Shown here piece after piece: positions 19,878-28,140 of a stretch of 64,000 nucleotides of DNA. The stretch is from positions 992,001 through 1,056,000 of the forward strand of contig RQJH01000003.1 of NCBI GenBank assembly GCA_014156375.1, written 5' to 3'. Each line of letters starts with the position of its first letter. Position 1 is the first letter of the stretch. The stretch comes from Enterobacteriaceae bacterium 89 (GTDB lineage Bacteria > Pseudomonadota > Gammaproteobacteria > Enterobacterales > Enterobacteriaceae). The translations under genes were made by a program, and so were the position numbers. The notes under the pieces were generated by a model. It did not search any database. It was not told the origin of the DNA and saw only the letters and a program-made list of their open reading frames with translations.

Positions 19878-21098
19878 TCAACCGTTCGTCAGCCCCAGCG
19901 CTTTGCGCAGAATAAACGGGCAGACAATTAAAAACGCATATTCCGGGCTAAAAATTGAACCGGTAAAAAACAGCGATACAGGGAAAAATAAAAATAGCTG
20001 TACGCGATAATTCTGATTATTACCAAACGCATTAATCATCATTTTTCCGACTTTCGCCATATACCAGGCAGTCAGTAAAACAGCGAACCATGAAAAATAA
20101 ATAATCAGCAGATACAGGCCATTGTCTATGGTTTTACCGACATCCGCACCGTTAAAGATTCCGAATGATGCGACATATTCATAAAGCGAACCAAAGCGAA
20201 CCACACCGTCTATATGGGTAAGAGAATACCCCACCATCACCAGCGGACCGATAATTCGGTAATAGGACGATGACCCTTGAGTGCCAAGATCGCCCAACCG
20301 TTCCGAAATATACGGAAAGGCAAACACCACGCCGACAATAAATACCGTCAGGGAAATCAGCGCCAGCGGCAGCTTTTTACTGATGGCCTCTTTATTCAGA
20401 TACTGGAAGGCCCATTCCAGCAAATAAAACAGGATGAATGTCATCACCCCGGAAAACGATCCTGAGAGCACTATCCCTGCAAGAATCATAGCATCGGTCT
20501 TAGGCGTTTTGATACCAAACTGTTTGATGCTGAGCCAAATTGAGATTAATGCCAGAGCGAAGAAGGCCGGTTCGAAATATAGCGCGGTAGTTCGCTTGCC
20601 ACCAAACTTGATAAAGTTCAGCACATAGCTGTTGCTGTATATCAGATATTTCGAAATTGTCTCCATCAGGCTACTGCCGCCACTAAGGATAATCTGCGCC
20701 ATTTCGGCGGCGGCCAGCATCACCACCAGCCCGACAACCACATAGAAGAAGCGCAGGATTTTGCGGTAGTTGTGCGGCGAGATGGTTTTGAAGCGGATGC
20801 TCCACACCATCCCGATGATAATGACGATGTAGACGAACAACATCGTGGACGTCACATACTTGCTGGCATCCAGCGACTGACCAAACACATAGTTGAACAG
20901 CGTCAGTCCGACTCCCAGCCCTAAAGCGATCATCAGCTTTTTCAGATTGATGCGATCAACGTACAGCAGCAACAGCACGGGTAAAAAAGTGACGATGGTG
21001 ATCGGGAAACTTTCGCCCAGCTGCGCAATTTTGACGTTAACCAGCAGGTAGATCAGCGGCAGCAGCAGGTAGCTACAGATTCTGATAGAACGAGACAT
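19878..21098 (-). CDS. wcaD: colanic acid polymerase WcaD (Wzy-type)
   Basis: This 406-residue polytopic membrane protein is the putative Wzy polymerase that joins colanic acid repeat units in the periplasm. I start at [20 protein letters not shown] (21098). The frame is open 24 codons further upstream, but that part is antisense-like and arginine-rich, with no family match. About ten to twelve hydrophobic helices are visible, with a large loop near the C-terminal third ([22 protein letters not shown]). Its start lies inside the wcaC 3' end (26-bp overlap), so the two genes are probably translationally coupled. Confidence 0.94.
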   Translation of the reverse strand: MSRSIRICSYLLLPLIYLLVNVKIAQLGESFPITIVTFLPVLLLLYVDRINLKKLMIALGLGVGLTLFNYVFGQSLDASKYVTSTMLFVYIVIIIGMVWSIRFKTISPHNYRKILRFFYVVVGLVVMLAAAEMAQIILSGGSSLMETISKYLIYSNSYVLNFIKFGGKRTTALYFEPAFFALALISIWLSIKQFGIKTPKTDAMILAGIVLSGSFSGVMTFILFYLLEWAFQYLNKEAISKKLPLALISLTVFIVGVVFAFPYISERLGDLGTQGSSSYYRIIGPLVMVGYSLTHIDGVVRFGSLYEYVASFGIFNGADVGKTIDNGLYLLIIYFSWFAVLLTAWYMAKVGKMMINAFGNNQNYRVQLFLFFPVSLFFTGSIFSPEYAFLIVCPFILRKALGLTNG

Positions 21099-22290
21099 AC
21101 TCCTCCAGCATCTGTTGACCGCTGTAGGCCTGACGGCTGCGGCGGCGGAACGCTTCCAGCGTGGTACCAAAAATCGCTTCGGCGATCCCGGCTTTCGTCT
21201 GTTGGACCAGCGTCATCACTTCGTCAGCCTGAACGGTGCGTCCACCTGATTTTTCCAGCACCTCTTCCGCCGCCTCGCTTGGCGTGGCAATCACCGGCAC
21301 GCCGATGGACAGCGCTTCGCAGAGGATCAGCGGGTAATTATCCACCCGGGAAGTAAACAGCAGCGCATCCAGCTGATTCAGCTCGCTCATCAGCTTTCTT
21401 TTATCAGTCAGAAAACCGTGGTTAATCACATTAGGACCGCTGAACGGGGAAAACTTACCGAAGGTATGAACCTCAACGGCCTCACCGAGGGCGATGATGT
21501 CGTTCACCAGCTGCTGATTGGTTTTGCCGTCGTAGCGCAGGTCGTGGGCCACCACCGCAATTTTCGGTTTGCGCCCCGTTTCGCTGACCGGTGCCAGCTC
21601 TGCAAGAATGGCCTCGGTCGCCACGTCGATGCCGTTGTTAACGATCTGACAGTGCCCTTCGCCGTAAAGCAGGTTAAAGGCCTGAGCGACGTGCTGGCTC
21701 GGGGAGATAAACTGGCAGCCCAGAGCGATCATTTCTAGCAACAGCTGGCGCTTATCGCCTACCAGATCACGGGCGCGATCGATTTTGACTGGCGGATAGT
21801 TAGTGAGCGTCGGGCATTTGCCGCAGCCGTTTTTCCACTCGTCGCAGCCGTCCAGAAAGGCACAGCGCCCGGTCACGCTCCAGTGATCGTGCAGCGTCCA
21901 GACAAATCGCACATCTGCCTTGTTCTCTTTGAGGCGGTAGCAAAAATCCACCACTTCATCGAGGTTCAGCCAGTAGCTGTGCAGCACGTGAAAATGCAGC
22001 ACCACCGGCCCGCTGATGCTACAAATCATCGGGTATAAATTATTGAGATTGCCAAACAGATCGCGGTTGAACAGGCGGAACAGCGCAATGTTGGCTATCG
22101 ACGTCAGGCGAGCCGTCTGTTTGATCACGTGCGGATAGCTGTCGTGGCTGACGCTTTTTTTACCGCCCTTGCCGTAGCCGTACACAAAGCGTGAGGTCAG
22201 CCCCTGTTGCAGCGCGCGCTGGTGTAAGTCAAGCGCCACGCCTGCCGCCCCGCCTTCAGCCAGACGAACGTTAAATTGCAGAATATTCAT
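21073..22290 (-). CDS. wcaC: colanic acid glycosyltransferase WcaC (GT4)
   Basis: This 405-residue GT-B glycosyltransferase of family 4 begins MNILQFNVRLAEGGAAGVAL, with the glycine-rich acceptor loop. It contains a cysteine-rich insert CAFLDGCDEWKNGCGKCP typical of WcaC-like enzymes. The donor domain ends with the E-x7-E region YPLILCEALSIGVPVIATPS. It overlaps wcaB by 4 bp and wcaD by 26 bp, giving a tightly coupled block. The role in adding a galactose or fucose residue is inferred from the operon. Confidence 0.94.
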   Translation of the reverse strand: MNILQFNVRLAEGGAAGVALDLHQRALQQGLTSRFVYGYGKGGKKSVSHDSYPHVIKQTARLTSIANIALFRLFNRDLFGNLNNLYPMICSISGPVVLHFHVLHSYWLNLDEVVDFCYRLKENKADVRFVWTLHDHWSVTGRCAFLDGCDEWKNGCGKCPTLTNYPPVKIDRARDLVGDKRQLLLEMIALGCQFISPSQHVAQAFNLLYGEGHCQIVNNGIDVATEAILAELAPVSETGRKPKIAVVAHDLRYDGKTNQQLVNDIIALGEAVEVHTFGKFSPFSGPNVINHGFLTDKRKLMSELNQLDALLFTSRVDNYPLILCEALSIGVPVIATPSEAAEEVLEKSGGRTVQADEVMTLVQQTKAGIAEAIFGTTLEAFRRRSRQAYSGQQMLEEYVSFYQNL

Positions 22291-22775
22291 TTAATTACCT
22301 TTACCCGCGCTTTTTCACCGACCACTAGCGCGTTGTCGGGAATGTCATCCAGCACCACGCTGCCTGCGCCGACGGTGACGTTGTTGCCAACCACTATCCC
22401 GCCGATCATCACCACATTGGCTCCCAGCTCCACGCCGTTGCCAATCGTTGGACAGGCAAGGCTTTCCGGGCCGCGATTGCCGAGCGTCACCCCGTGGCGG
22501 ATCGTGAAATCGTCGCCCGCCACTACGTTTTTATTGATCACCACCGCGTAGCCGTGATGAATGGTGAAGCGACGGCCGATGGTGGCGGCAGCCTGAATTT
22601 CATAGCCAAACAGGCATTCGGTGACAAAGCGGTACATCAGAAGGACCGGTGCAGCCCACAGGTTGTTGATGACGTTTTTCTTGCGCCACACCGAACAAAA
22701 ATGAGCGATACGGTAGCTCAGCACCATGCAGCAAGGACGCAGGCTCCAGCTGTTTGCGCGTAAATCTTCCAGCAT
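22287..22775 (-). CDS. wcaB: colanic acid acetyltransferase WcaB
   Basis: This 162-residue acyltransferase of the serine acetyltransferase (CysE) type has the motif GRRFTIHHGYAVVINKNVVAG followed by hexapeptide repeats through GGIVVGNNVTVGAGSVVLDD. With WcaF it accounts for O-acetylation of colanic acid in the E. coli model. The start codon overlaps the last base of wcaA's frame and the end overlaps wcaC by 4 bp. Family assignment is firm; acceptor specificity is inferred. Confidence 0.93.
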   Translation of the reverse strand: MLEDLRANSWSLRPCCMVLSYRIAHFCSVWRKKNVINNLWAAPVLLMYRFVTECLFGYEIQAAATIGRRFTIHHGYAVVINKNVVAGDDFTIRHGVTLGNRGPESLACPTIGNGVELGANVVMIGGIVVGNNVTVGAGSVVLDDIPDNALVVGEKARVKVIK

Positions 22776-23617
22776 TATTTCCCCCGCAGGCCGTCGGCCA
22801 GACGTTTGCCGTTACGTAGCGAAAGCAACGTCAATAGCGTGCGCCAGTTCATACGCTTATTGCGGATCTGATACAGCGTGAACAGCTGGTATTTCTTGCT
22901 GGCACGGTCGAATTTGTCTTTGTGCTTGCGGTAAAAGTGGAGGTAGCCGGAAAACTTCTTCGGCGAGGAGGTGATCTGCATTTCGCCGTGGTTGATGTGC
23001 AGAATTTGCGTCGCCTCTTCCACTTTCCAAGGCTCACCGTATTCCGTCACCATCCGCAGGAAGATGTCGTAATCCTGTGCCGCTTTCAGTTCGGTATCGA
23101 ACAGACTTTCCTTGAAGCGCCACGCCCAGGTGAAGACCTGATTGCCGATAATATTGCGCTTAAAGAACAGCTTGCGGGAGAACGGTGACTTCGGGTACAG
23201 CGGCAGGCTCGCGGGTTGGGAATACACTTCGCCTTCACAAACATAGTCATTGGCGTACAGGAATCCGTGCGTCACCAACTGATGCTTGTGTTCCAGAAAC
23301 ACCGACAGGCGGTTCGGGGTCCACTCGTCATCATCGTCGATGCCGGTGATGAACTGTCCTTTGGCCTGCAAAATTGCCTGATTGCGTACCGCACACGCCC
23401 CGGAGTTGAATTCGTTGCGGGTATAGCTGACGCGCGGATCGTTCAACTCGGCAACAAACTGCTGCAACTGAGCAAAAGATGAGGAGCAGTCGTCGACAAT
23501 CAGCATTTCCCAGTGCGGGTAGTCCTGGCGCAGCACCGATTTGATGGCGCGAATAGCCAGCTGCTGACGGTTCCATGTCGGCATGTAAATGGAAATAAGC
23601 GGGCTTGCGTTGGTCAT
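22775..23617 (-). CDS. wcaA: colanic acid glycosyltransferase WcaA (GT2)
   Basis: This 280-residue GT-A fold family 2 glycosyltransferase has an N-terminal nucleotide-binding half beginning ISIYMPTWNRQQLAIRAI and the acidic DxD region ITGIDDDDEWTPNRL near residue 115. It acts at the cytoplasmic face of the inner membrane on the lipid-linked unit. It is the first wca gene after the export module. A 114-bp gap containing a REP pair separates it from wzc, unlike the tight junctions to wcaB and wcaC. Confidence 0.94.
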   Translation of the reverse strand: MTNASPLISIYMPTWNRQQLAIRAIKSVLRQDYPHWEMLIVDDCSSSFAQLQQFVAELNDPRVSYTRNEFNSGACAVRNQAILQAKGQFITGIDDDDEWTPNRLSVFLEHKHQLVTHGFLYANDYVCEGEVYSQPASLPLYPKSPFSRKLFFKRNIIGNQVFTWAWRFKESLFDTELKAAQDYDIFLRMVTEYGEPWKVEEATQILHINHGEMQITSSPKKFSGYLHFYRKHKDKFDRASKKYQLFTLYQIRNKRMNWRTLLTLLSLRNGKRLADGLRGK

Positions 23618-23639
23618 TATTATCCTCAGATGGCTGGTA

Positions 23640-23722
23640 TCCCCTCTCCCCTACCCTCTCCCTGAGGGAGAGGGAGAAACCGTTCTATCCCCTCTCCCTG
23701 GGGAGAGGGTTAGGGAGAGGGG
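23640..23722. repeat. inverted REP pair between wzc and wcaA
   Basis: Unit one (23640-23680) contains CTACCCTCTCCCTGAGGGAG. The facing unit (23689-23722) contains CTCTCCCTGGGGAGAGGGTT and ends AGGGAGAGGGG. It is the same GC-rich family as the repeats at 8709, 11719 and 51921, here with GGGAGAGG arms in place of GGGTGAGG. Confidence 0.82.
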
Positions 23723-23731
23723 ACACAAACC

Positions 23732-25894
23732 TTATTTGCTGTCAGAGTGATATTCGTATTCGTAGTAGCCGTAATCCTGGTACCCCGTCGCCCGGCGGAA
23801 GATGGAGTTGAGGATCACGCCTTTAACGTGAATGCCGTTCTGTTCGAAGCGGCTGAGGCTGGTTTCCACCTCTTTCAGGGTATTAACCGCGTAGCGCGCT
23901 ACCATCAGCGTGGTTCCCGCATGGCGGCCGATAATTCCGGCATCGGTGACCGCCAGAATTGGCGGGGTATCGATCAGCACCAGGTCGTACTGGCTGCTCG
24001 CCCACTTCATCAGCTCGCTGAAGCGATCGCTCATCAGCAGCTCTGAAGGATTCGGCGGAACCTGTCCGCGAGTCACCAGATCGAAATTGGCAATCGAGGT
24101 GCGTTTTGCGCAGCTGGCGATTTCTGCCTTGCCCACCAGCACTTCAGAAAGCCCGTTATCGTTTGTGGTTCCCAGCAGCTCGTGGGTGTAACCCTTACGC
24201 ATATCGCAGTCGATCAGCAGCACGCGCTTGCCGGTCTGGCTGATCACCGCCGCCAGGTTGGCACAGACGAACGTTTTACCAATTGAAGGGCTGACCCCGG
24301 TCAGCATCAGCACGTTGTTACTCGCCTGCATCATCGCGAAGTGCAGACTGGTACGCAGGCTGCGCACGGCCTCAATCGCCAGATCGGTCGGGTTGCCGAC
24401 CGCCAGAAGCTGGCTCTGTTTGAAGCGCTTCACGCCCTTAACGGTTTTGACCTGATCGCGTTTTTTCTGCCATTCCGACAGCGGAATGCTGGCATACACG
24501 TTGATGCCCTGATCTTCGAGCAGCTGTGCGCTTTCGATCCCACGGTTAAACAGGGAGCGCAGCAGCACACCAAGAATCGACAGCATCAGGCCGAGGATCA
24601 GGCCACCGAGAATAATCAGCGCTTTCTTCGGCTTCAGTACGCCCGGCTGGGTAATCGCGGAGTCGACAATTCGCACGTCGCCCACGGTACTCGCCTGCTG
24701 AATTTTCAGCTCCTGCTGTTTGTTCAGCAGCTGCATGTAAACCTGCTGTCCGGATTCGACATCACGGGTCAGACGCACAATTTCCTGCTGAGTTTCCGGC
24801 ATCGCGGTAATGCGTTTATTCAGGTTCGCTTTCTCTTCTTCCAGCGTACGGCGCTTTTCCAGCAGTGTGCGATAGGCCGGGTGACGTTTGGTGTACAGCT
24901 TGGAAATCTCGGCCTCGCTGAAGGTCAGCTGGTTGAGCTGGGCGTCGATATTGACCACCGAATCCAGCACAGATTTGGCCTCGAGCGACATATCCACGGA
25001 ATCTTTTTGCTGGCGATAGGCGTTGAGTTTGTTCTCGGCCGTATCAAGATGCGAGCGCACGTCCGGCAGCTGCTGAGCGAGGAAGCTCAGGCTGCGCGAT
25101 GCCTGTTCCGATTTGCGCTCAACGTTCTGCGCAAGATAGTTTTGCGCGATGCTGTTGAGGATCTCACGAATCTGATCTTTGTCTTCCCCGGTATAGGTCA
25201 GGCTCAGCACCCCGGTGTCCTTGCCGGTTTCCGTCACCGTCAGGTTGTTTTGCAGGTTCTTGATCATCCCAAGCGTCGAGTATTTGCTGACGGTAAACTC
25301 TCCGCCCTCTTCTGCCTGAATGCTGCTGACCAGCAGAGTAACGCCGGATTTGTTCAGCACTTGCCCTGTGGTTCCGCGCGCGGAGAAGCCGCCATCGCTG
25401 GTCAGTTCATAGCTCTGTGGCCCCAGCACTTTCAGGGTAAAGGTTTGGTTGTGCATGCTCGCGGGCAACGTGAAGGTTTCCACATTCACCGTTTCGTTGG
25501 CCCGTCCCATCAGACGCTCCCAGCCATCGCCGAATACCGGGAAGGTATTTTTTGCTACCGCGATATCAAGTTTGAGATCCTCAACGGTTTTCCCCAGCAC
25601 CATGCGCGACTGAATCAGCTGTATTTCGGCATCAGAAGCAGGCGGTTTATTCGTCAGGGCGGAATTCAGATCCTGGACCAGCGAACTGCTGGTGTCCTGC
25701 TCAATTTGCACCAGCGCATCGGCGCTGTAGATAGGCGTTGCAAAGAAGGTGTAAACCACCGCCGCCGCGGTAAACAGCGCGGTAATCCCCAGCACCCACC
25801 ATTTGGCCTCAATGACCGTTCCCACCAGGCGGCCAATATCAATTTCATCGCCACCCGATGCCGCGGAATGGGCTTGTTTTACGTTATCTGTCAT
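23732..25894 (-). CDS. wzc: tyrosine-protein kinase / capsule export regulator Wzc
   Basis: Wzc is a BY-kinase and polysaccharide co-polymerase that works with Wza and Wzb in colanic acid polymerisation and export. Starting at MTDNVKQAHSAAS (25894) it has 720 residues, the E. coli length. A 12-codon upstream extension overlaps wzb and is rejected. Visible parts are the N-terminal Wzz domain with TM1 near residues 32-52, a long periplasmic coiled-coil region, TM2 near 430-450, Walker A GVSPSIGKTFVCANLAA near residue 540, Walker A' VLLIDCDMRKG and Walker B LVLIDTPP. The C-terminal tyrosine cluster is YQDYGYYEYEYHSDSK. It lies 2 bp after wzb. Confidence 0.97.
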   Translation of the reverse strand: MTDNVKQAHSAASGGDEIDIGRLVGTVIEAKWWVLGITALFTAAAVVYTFFATPIYSADALVQIEQDTSSSLVQDLNSALTNKPPASDAEIQLIQSRMVLGKTVEDLKLDIAVAKNTFPVFGDGWERLMGRANETVNVETFTLPASMHNQTFTLKVLGPQSYELTSDGGFSARGTTGQVLNKSGVTLLVSSIQAEEGGEFTVSKYSTLGMIKNLQNNLTVTETGKDTGVLSLTYTGEDKDQIREILNSIAQNYLAQNVERKSEQASRSLSFLAQQLPDVRSHLDTAENKLNAYRQQKDSVDMSLEAKSVLDSVVNIDAQLNQLTFSEAEISKLYTKRHPAYRTLLEKRRTLEEEKANLNKRITAMPETQQEIVRLTRDVESGQQVYMQLLNKQQELKIQQASTVGDVRIVDSAITQPGVLKPKKALIILGGLILGLMLSILGVLLRSLFNRGIESAQLLEDQGINVYASIPLSEWQKKRDQVKTVKGVKRFKQSQLLAVGNPTDLAIEAVRSLRTSLHFAMMQASNNVLMLTGVSPSIGKTFVCANLAAVISQTGKRVLLIDCDMRKGYTHELLGTTNDNGLSEVLVGKAEIASCAKRTSIANFDLVTRGQVPPNPSELLMSDRFSELMKWASSQYDLVLIDTPPILAVTDAGIIGRHAGTTLMVARYAVNTLKEVETSLSRFEQNGIHVKGVILNSIFRRATGYQDYGYYEYEYHSDSK

Positions 25895-25896
25895 TG

Positions 25897-26340
25897 TTAT
25901 CCCTGCTGAGCTTTCAGTGCCTGCGCCCACTGGCGGGCAGAGTGATCGAGTAAGTGATAGACCGCTTCAAAGGCGTCACGACTTTTGCGATAAGGATCGG
26001 GAATTTCGCGCTCCTCATCCCAGTGACCGAACAGCATCACTTTGCCGCGCATCTCAGGCGCTATGTCACAAAGCCGGGAGATATGTCGCTTTTCCATCGT
26101 CAGGATCAAATCGTATTCGCGGCACATCTGGGCAGAAACCTGGCGGGCGCAGTGCCCGTCCAGAGAAATGTTATGCCCTGCCGCCACGCTAACCGCGCTG
26201 CCGTCAGCCCCTTTTCCTACCAGAGCGCCAAGCCCTGCCGATTCAACATTCAGGGACGGAAGATAGCTCTTCAGCAGCCGCTCCCCGGTTGGAGAGCGGC
26301 AGATATTGCCAACGCAGACCACCAGAATTTTGTTGAACAT
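25897..26340 (-). CDS. wzb: low-molecular-weight protein-tyrosine phosphatase Wzb
   Basis: This 147-residue cytoplasmic phosphatase removes phosphate from the Wzc tyrosine cluster and so cycles the export machine. The P-loop CVGNICRSPT has the catalytic Cys9 and Arg15. The general-acid loop DPYRKSRDAF lies near residue 115. It sits between wza (5 bp gap) and wzc (2 bp gap), the conserved wza-wzb-wzc order. An Etp-type paralogue is excluded by context. Confidence 0.97.
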   Translation of the reverse strand: MFNKILVVCVGNICRSPTGERLLKSYLPSLNVESAGLGALVGKGADGSAVSVAAGHNISLDGHCARQVSAQMCREYDLILTMEKRHISRLCDIAPEMRGKVMLFGHWDEEREIPDPYRKSRDAFEAVYHLLDHSARQWAQALKAQQG

Positions 26341-26345
26341 AAGGG

Positions 26346-27479
26346 TTACCAGGTATGGATATCTTTCGCCGTGTCCGTCATGTAGCGAACGCCACTGATG
26401 GTCGGCAACAGTTGGTTAATGAGACGGTTCCAGCGCGCCACCGGTGCGGTGGTGACATACACCACGTCGTACGGTTGCAGCGTAAAGTTGGTCGCCATCA
26501 CCAGCGAAGTGGCATCAGACATATCCAGCTGATAGACGTTGGCAATCTTGCCGCTCTTATCGTTTTTCAGCGGACGGATCACGAAGATGCCGCTGGCGTT
26601 CGAGGCGGTCATATCGATACCTTCCGCCTGGCCCAGCGCTTCGGTGAGCGTCATGCCGCTGAAGTCCATTTTGAGCGTGCTCTGTTTCTTCACTTCACCC
26701 ATCACGAACACTTTCAGATCGTCATTGCGCGGCACAAACAGGATATCGCCCGGATACAGCAGGCGGTTCTGGCTCAAATCGCCGTTCTGCATCAGCGCCT
26801 GCAGGGAAATTCGCTCTTCCTTGCCGTTGTGGGTCAGCACCACGTTGCGCCAGTCCGCCAGGTCGGTCATTCCTCCTGCGGCGTTAATCGCATCCAGAAC
26901 GGTCAGCGGTACGTTGGTGATCGCCTGCTGTCCGGATTTATTCACCTGGCCGGAGACGTAGGCTTTCTGCGAGCGGAACGCCGCAACGTTCACGTCCACC
27001 TGCGGATCGGTGATGTAGGTCGCAAGGCGGCCGGTAATCATGTCGCGAATTTCGGACAGGGTTTTGCCCGCCACCTGCACCCGGCCAATGTACGGATAGA
27101 AAATGGAGCCATCGGGCTGCACCCAGTTGCCGGTATCGCTTGAGCTGCGATACTGGCCCGCTGGCGTGGTCAGTTCAGGGTGGTCCCAGACGGTGACGCT
27201 GAGCACATCGCCCGCGCCTACCCGATACTGGTAATTGCTTAACTCCTGATCCAGCGAGGTGTTAGGCTGCGCGACGCTCGGACGCGGGCGCAGCTGTTCA
27301 ATCAGTCGCGGGGTCAGCGGATAAACATTCACCATCCGGTCGATGTTAAAATCAGCATCCTGCTGCTTAATCACATCTTTACCGAAGGTAGACATATTGC
27401 TGCCGGGAAGGACCGTGCAACCGCTCATCAGGATTGCAGACACCAATAATGGCATCAATTTCAGTTGGGATTTCATCAT
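26346..27479 (-). CDS. wza: colanic acid outer-membrane export lipoprotein Wza
   Basis: Wza forms the octameric outer-membrane channel for colanic acid. The 377-residue precursor has a lipoprotein signal peptide ending in the lipobox MSGC (Cys21). The polysaccharide export domain follows ([20 protein letters not shown]) and then SLBB-type repeats ([20 protein letters not shown]). The C-terminal amphipathic helix region [13 protein letters not shown] is present. It is the first gene of the operon and is preceded by a leader of several hundred bases holding a JUMPstart and an RcsAB box. The adjacent upstream codon pair MM leaves one residue of start ambiguity. Confidence 0.97.
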   Translation of the reverse strand: MMKSQLKLMPLLVSAILMSGCTVLPGSNMSTFGKDVIKQQDADFNIDRMVNVYPLTPRLIEQLRPRPSVAQPNTSLDQELSNYQYRVGAGDVLSVTVWDHPELTTPAGQYRSSSDTGNWVQPDGSIFYPYIGRVQVAGKTLSEIRDMITGRLATYITDPQVDVNVAAFRSQKAYVSGQVNKSGQQAITNVPLTVLDAINAAGGMTDLADWRNVVLTHNGKEERISLQALMQNGDLSQNRLLYPGDILFVPRNDDLKVFVMGEVKKQSTLKMDFSGMTLTEALGQAEGIDMTASNASGIFVIRPLKNDKSGKIANVYQLDMSDATSLVMATNFTLQPYDVVYVTTAPVARWNRLINQLLPTISGVRYMTDTAKDIHTW

Positions 27480-27599
27480 TGATTATTTATCACTTTGGCA
27501 GAAAAATTATCCTGTGCGAATAAAACGAACCAGAATGCTTTCCGGTCATTTACATTGAGCATGCCGTTAACAAAAAAGAAATATAACTGGCATCATTCC

Positions 27600-27613
27600 T
27601 AAAAATATTCTCA
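27600..27613 (-). promoter_or_regulatory. second RcsAB-like palindrome, in the wza leader
   Basis: The minus strand reads TGAGAATATTTTTA, matching the published RcsAB consensus TaAGaatatTCctA at 10 to 11 of 14 positions. It lies 121 bp before the wza ATG and downstream of the JUMPstart, so it would be inside the transcribed leader. Chance occurrence in AT-rich DNA is possible. Confidence 0.35.
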
Positions 27614-27658
27614 GAACGGATCAGACTGATTTAGCAGACTAAAACATAAGCTCTCAGG

Positions 27659-27696
27659 CACGCTACCGCCCCTGGCTTGCAGTTACCAACTCACTG
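27659..27696 (-). promoter_or_regulatory. JUMPstart element with ops site (colanic acid operon)
   Basis: The minus strand ends in the ops core GGCGGTAGCGTG (plus-strand 27659-27670) and continues upstream with the JUMPstart block GCCAGGGGC and partly diverged flanks. It lies 180 bp before wza. RfaH recruitment here would suppress early termination in the 23-kb operon. It shares the ops core with the O-antigen copy at 3436-3474 but is less conserved outside it. Confidence 0.92.
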
Positions 27697-27918
27697 TAAA
27701 ATCATTGATTTATTGTTGCAGAGCGGCGACTAAGGGTCTTCACCGACATCGTGTTGAAAGAATGAATGCGCTTTTGGAGGTCGTATAATTAATATTCTAT
27801 GACCACTGAAAAATATTCATTGATGTCGTGAATTGTTGCAGCAATAGCTTTGCCAGACAAGGAATCGAGATTCTTAAAGGCGTTTTTCGGATAAATATTA
27901 ATAAAATGCTTTTACTTT

Positions 27919-27932
27919 TAGGATTTTCTTTA
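27919..27932 (-). promoter_or_regulatory. RcsAB box of the wza promoter
   Basis: The minus strand reads TAAAGAAAATCCTA, 440 bp upstream of the wza ATG. From memory it differs by one base from the RcsAB box described for the E. coli wza promoter and lies at a similar distance. RcsA-RcsB binding here would switch on the colanic acid operon in response to Rcs phosphorelay signals. Confidence 0.75.
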
Positions 27933-28140
27933 TATTGACAACCATTAATATTCAGACGCTGCATGGGATATATCTTAACTATGTTTAAATCCAGGCATAG
28001 CGACAAAAACAATAAGGTTATATTTTCACACTTCCTTTTATTATTTTAAGATAATCCTCAGCTCGTGTTGCAATTTTGGTTTTCATTATCCATGATCGTA
28101 TTGTGACAATTGTCTTATTACAGAAGGTGTTAAAAGCGTT

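Larger units (their letters stand above)
27480..28140. other. 661-bp divergent control region between wza and yegH
   Basis: This AT-rich region has no supported gene. Read leftward toward wza it holds an RcsAB box (27919-27932), a JUMPstart/ops element (27659-27696) and a second RcsAB-like palindrome (27600-27613). The roughly 400-base leader between the inferred Rcs promoter and the wza ATG is typical of colanic acid operons. The yegH promoter must lie at the right end, near 28080-28130; no convincing -10/-35 pair was assigned. Short frames in the region have no codon bias or ribosome binding site of note. Confidence 0.7.

Noticed and set aside
24341-25909. 522-codon open frame on the plus strand, antisense to wzc
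   Set aside because: It lies entirely inside the well-supported wzc and wzb region, has no ribosome binding site and reads as an Arg/Gln/His-rich protein typical of antisense frames in GC-rich genes.
27797-28012. 71-codon minus-strand frame in the wza leader
   Set aside because: It overlaps the RcsAB box and inferred promoter, is AT-rich without codon bias and has no homologue I know.
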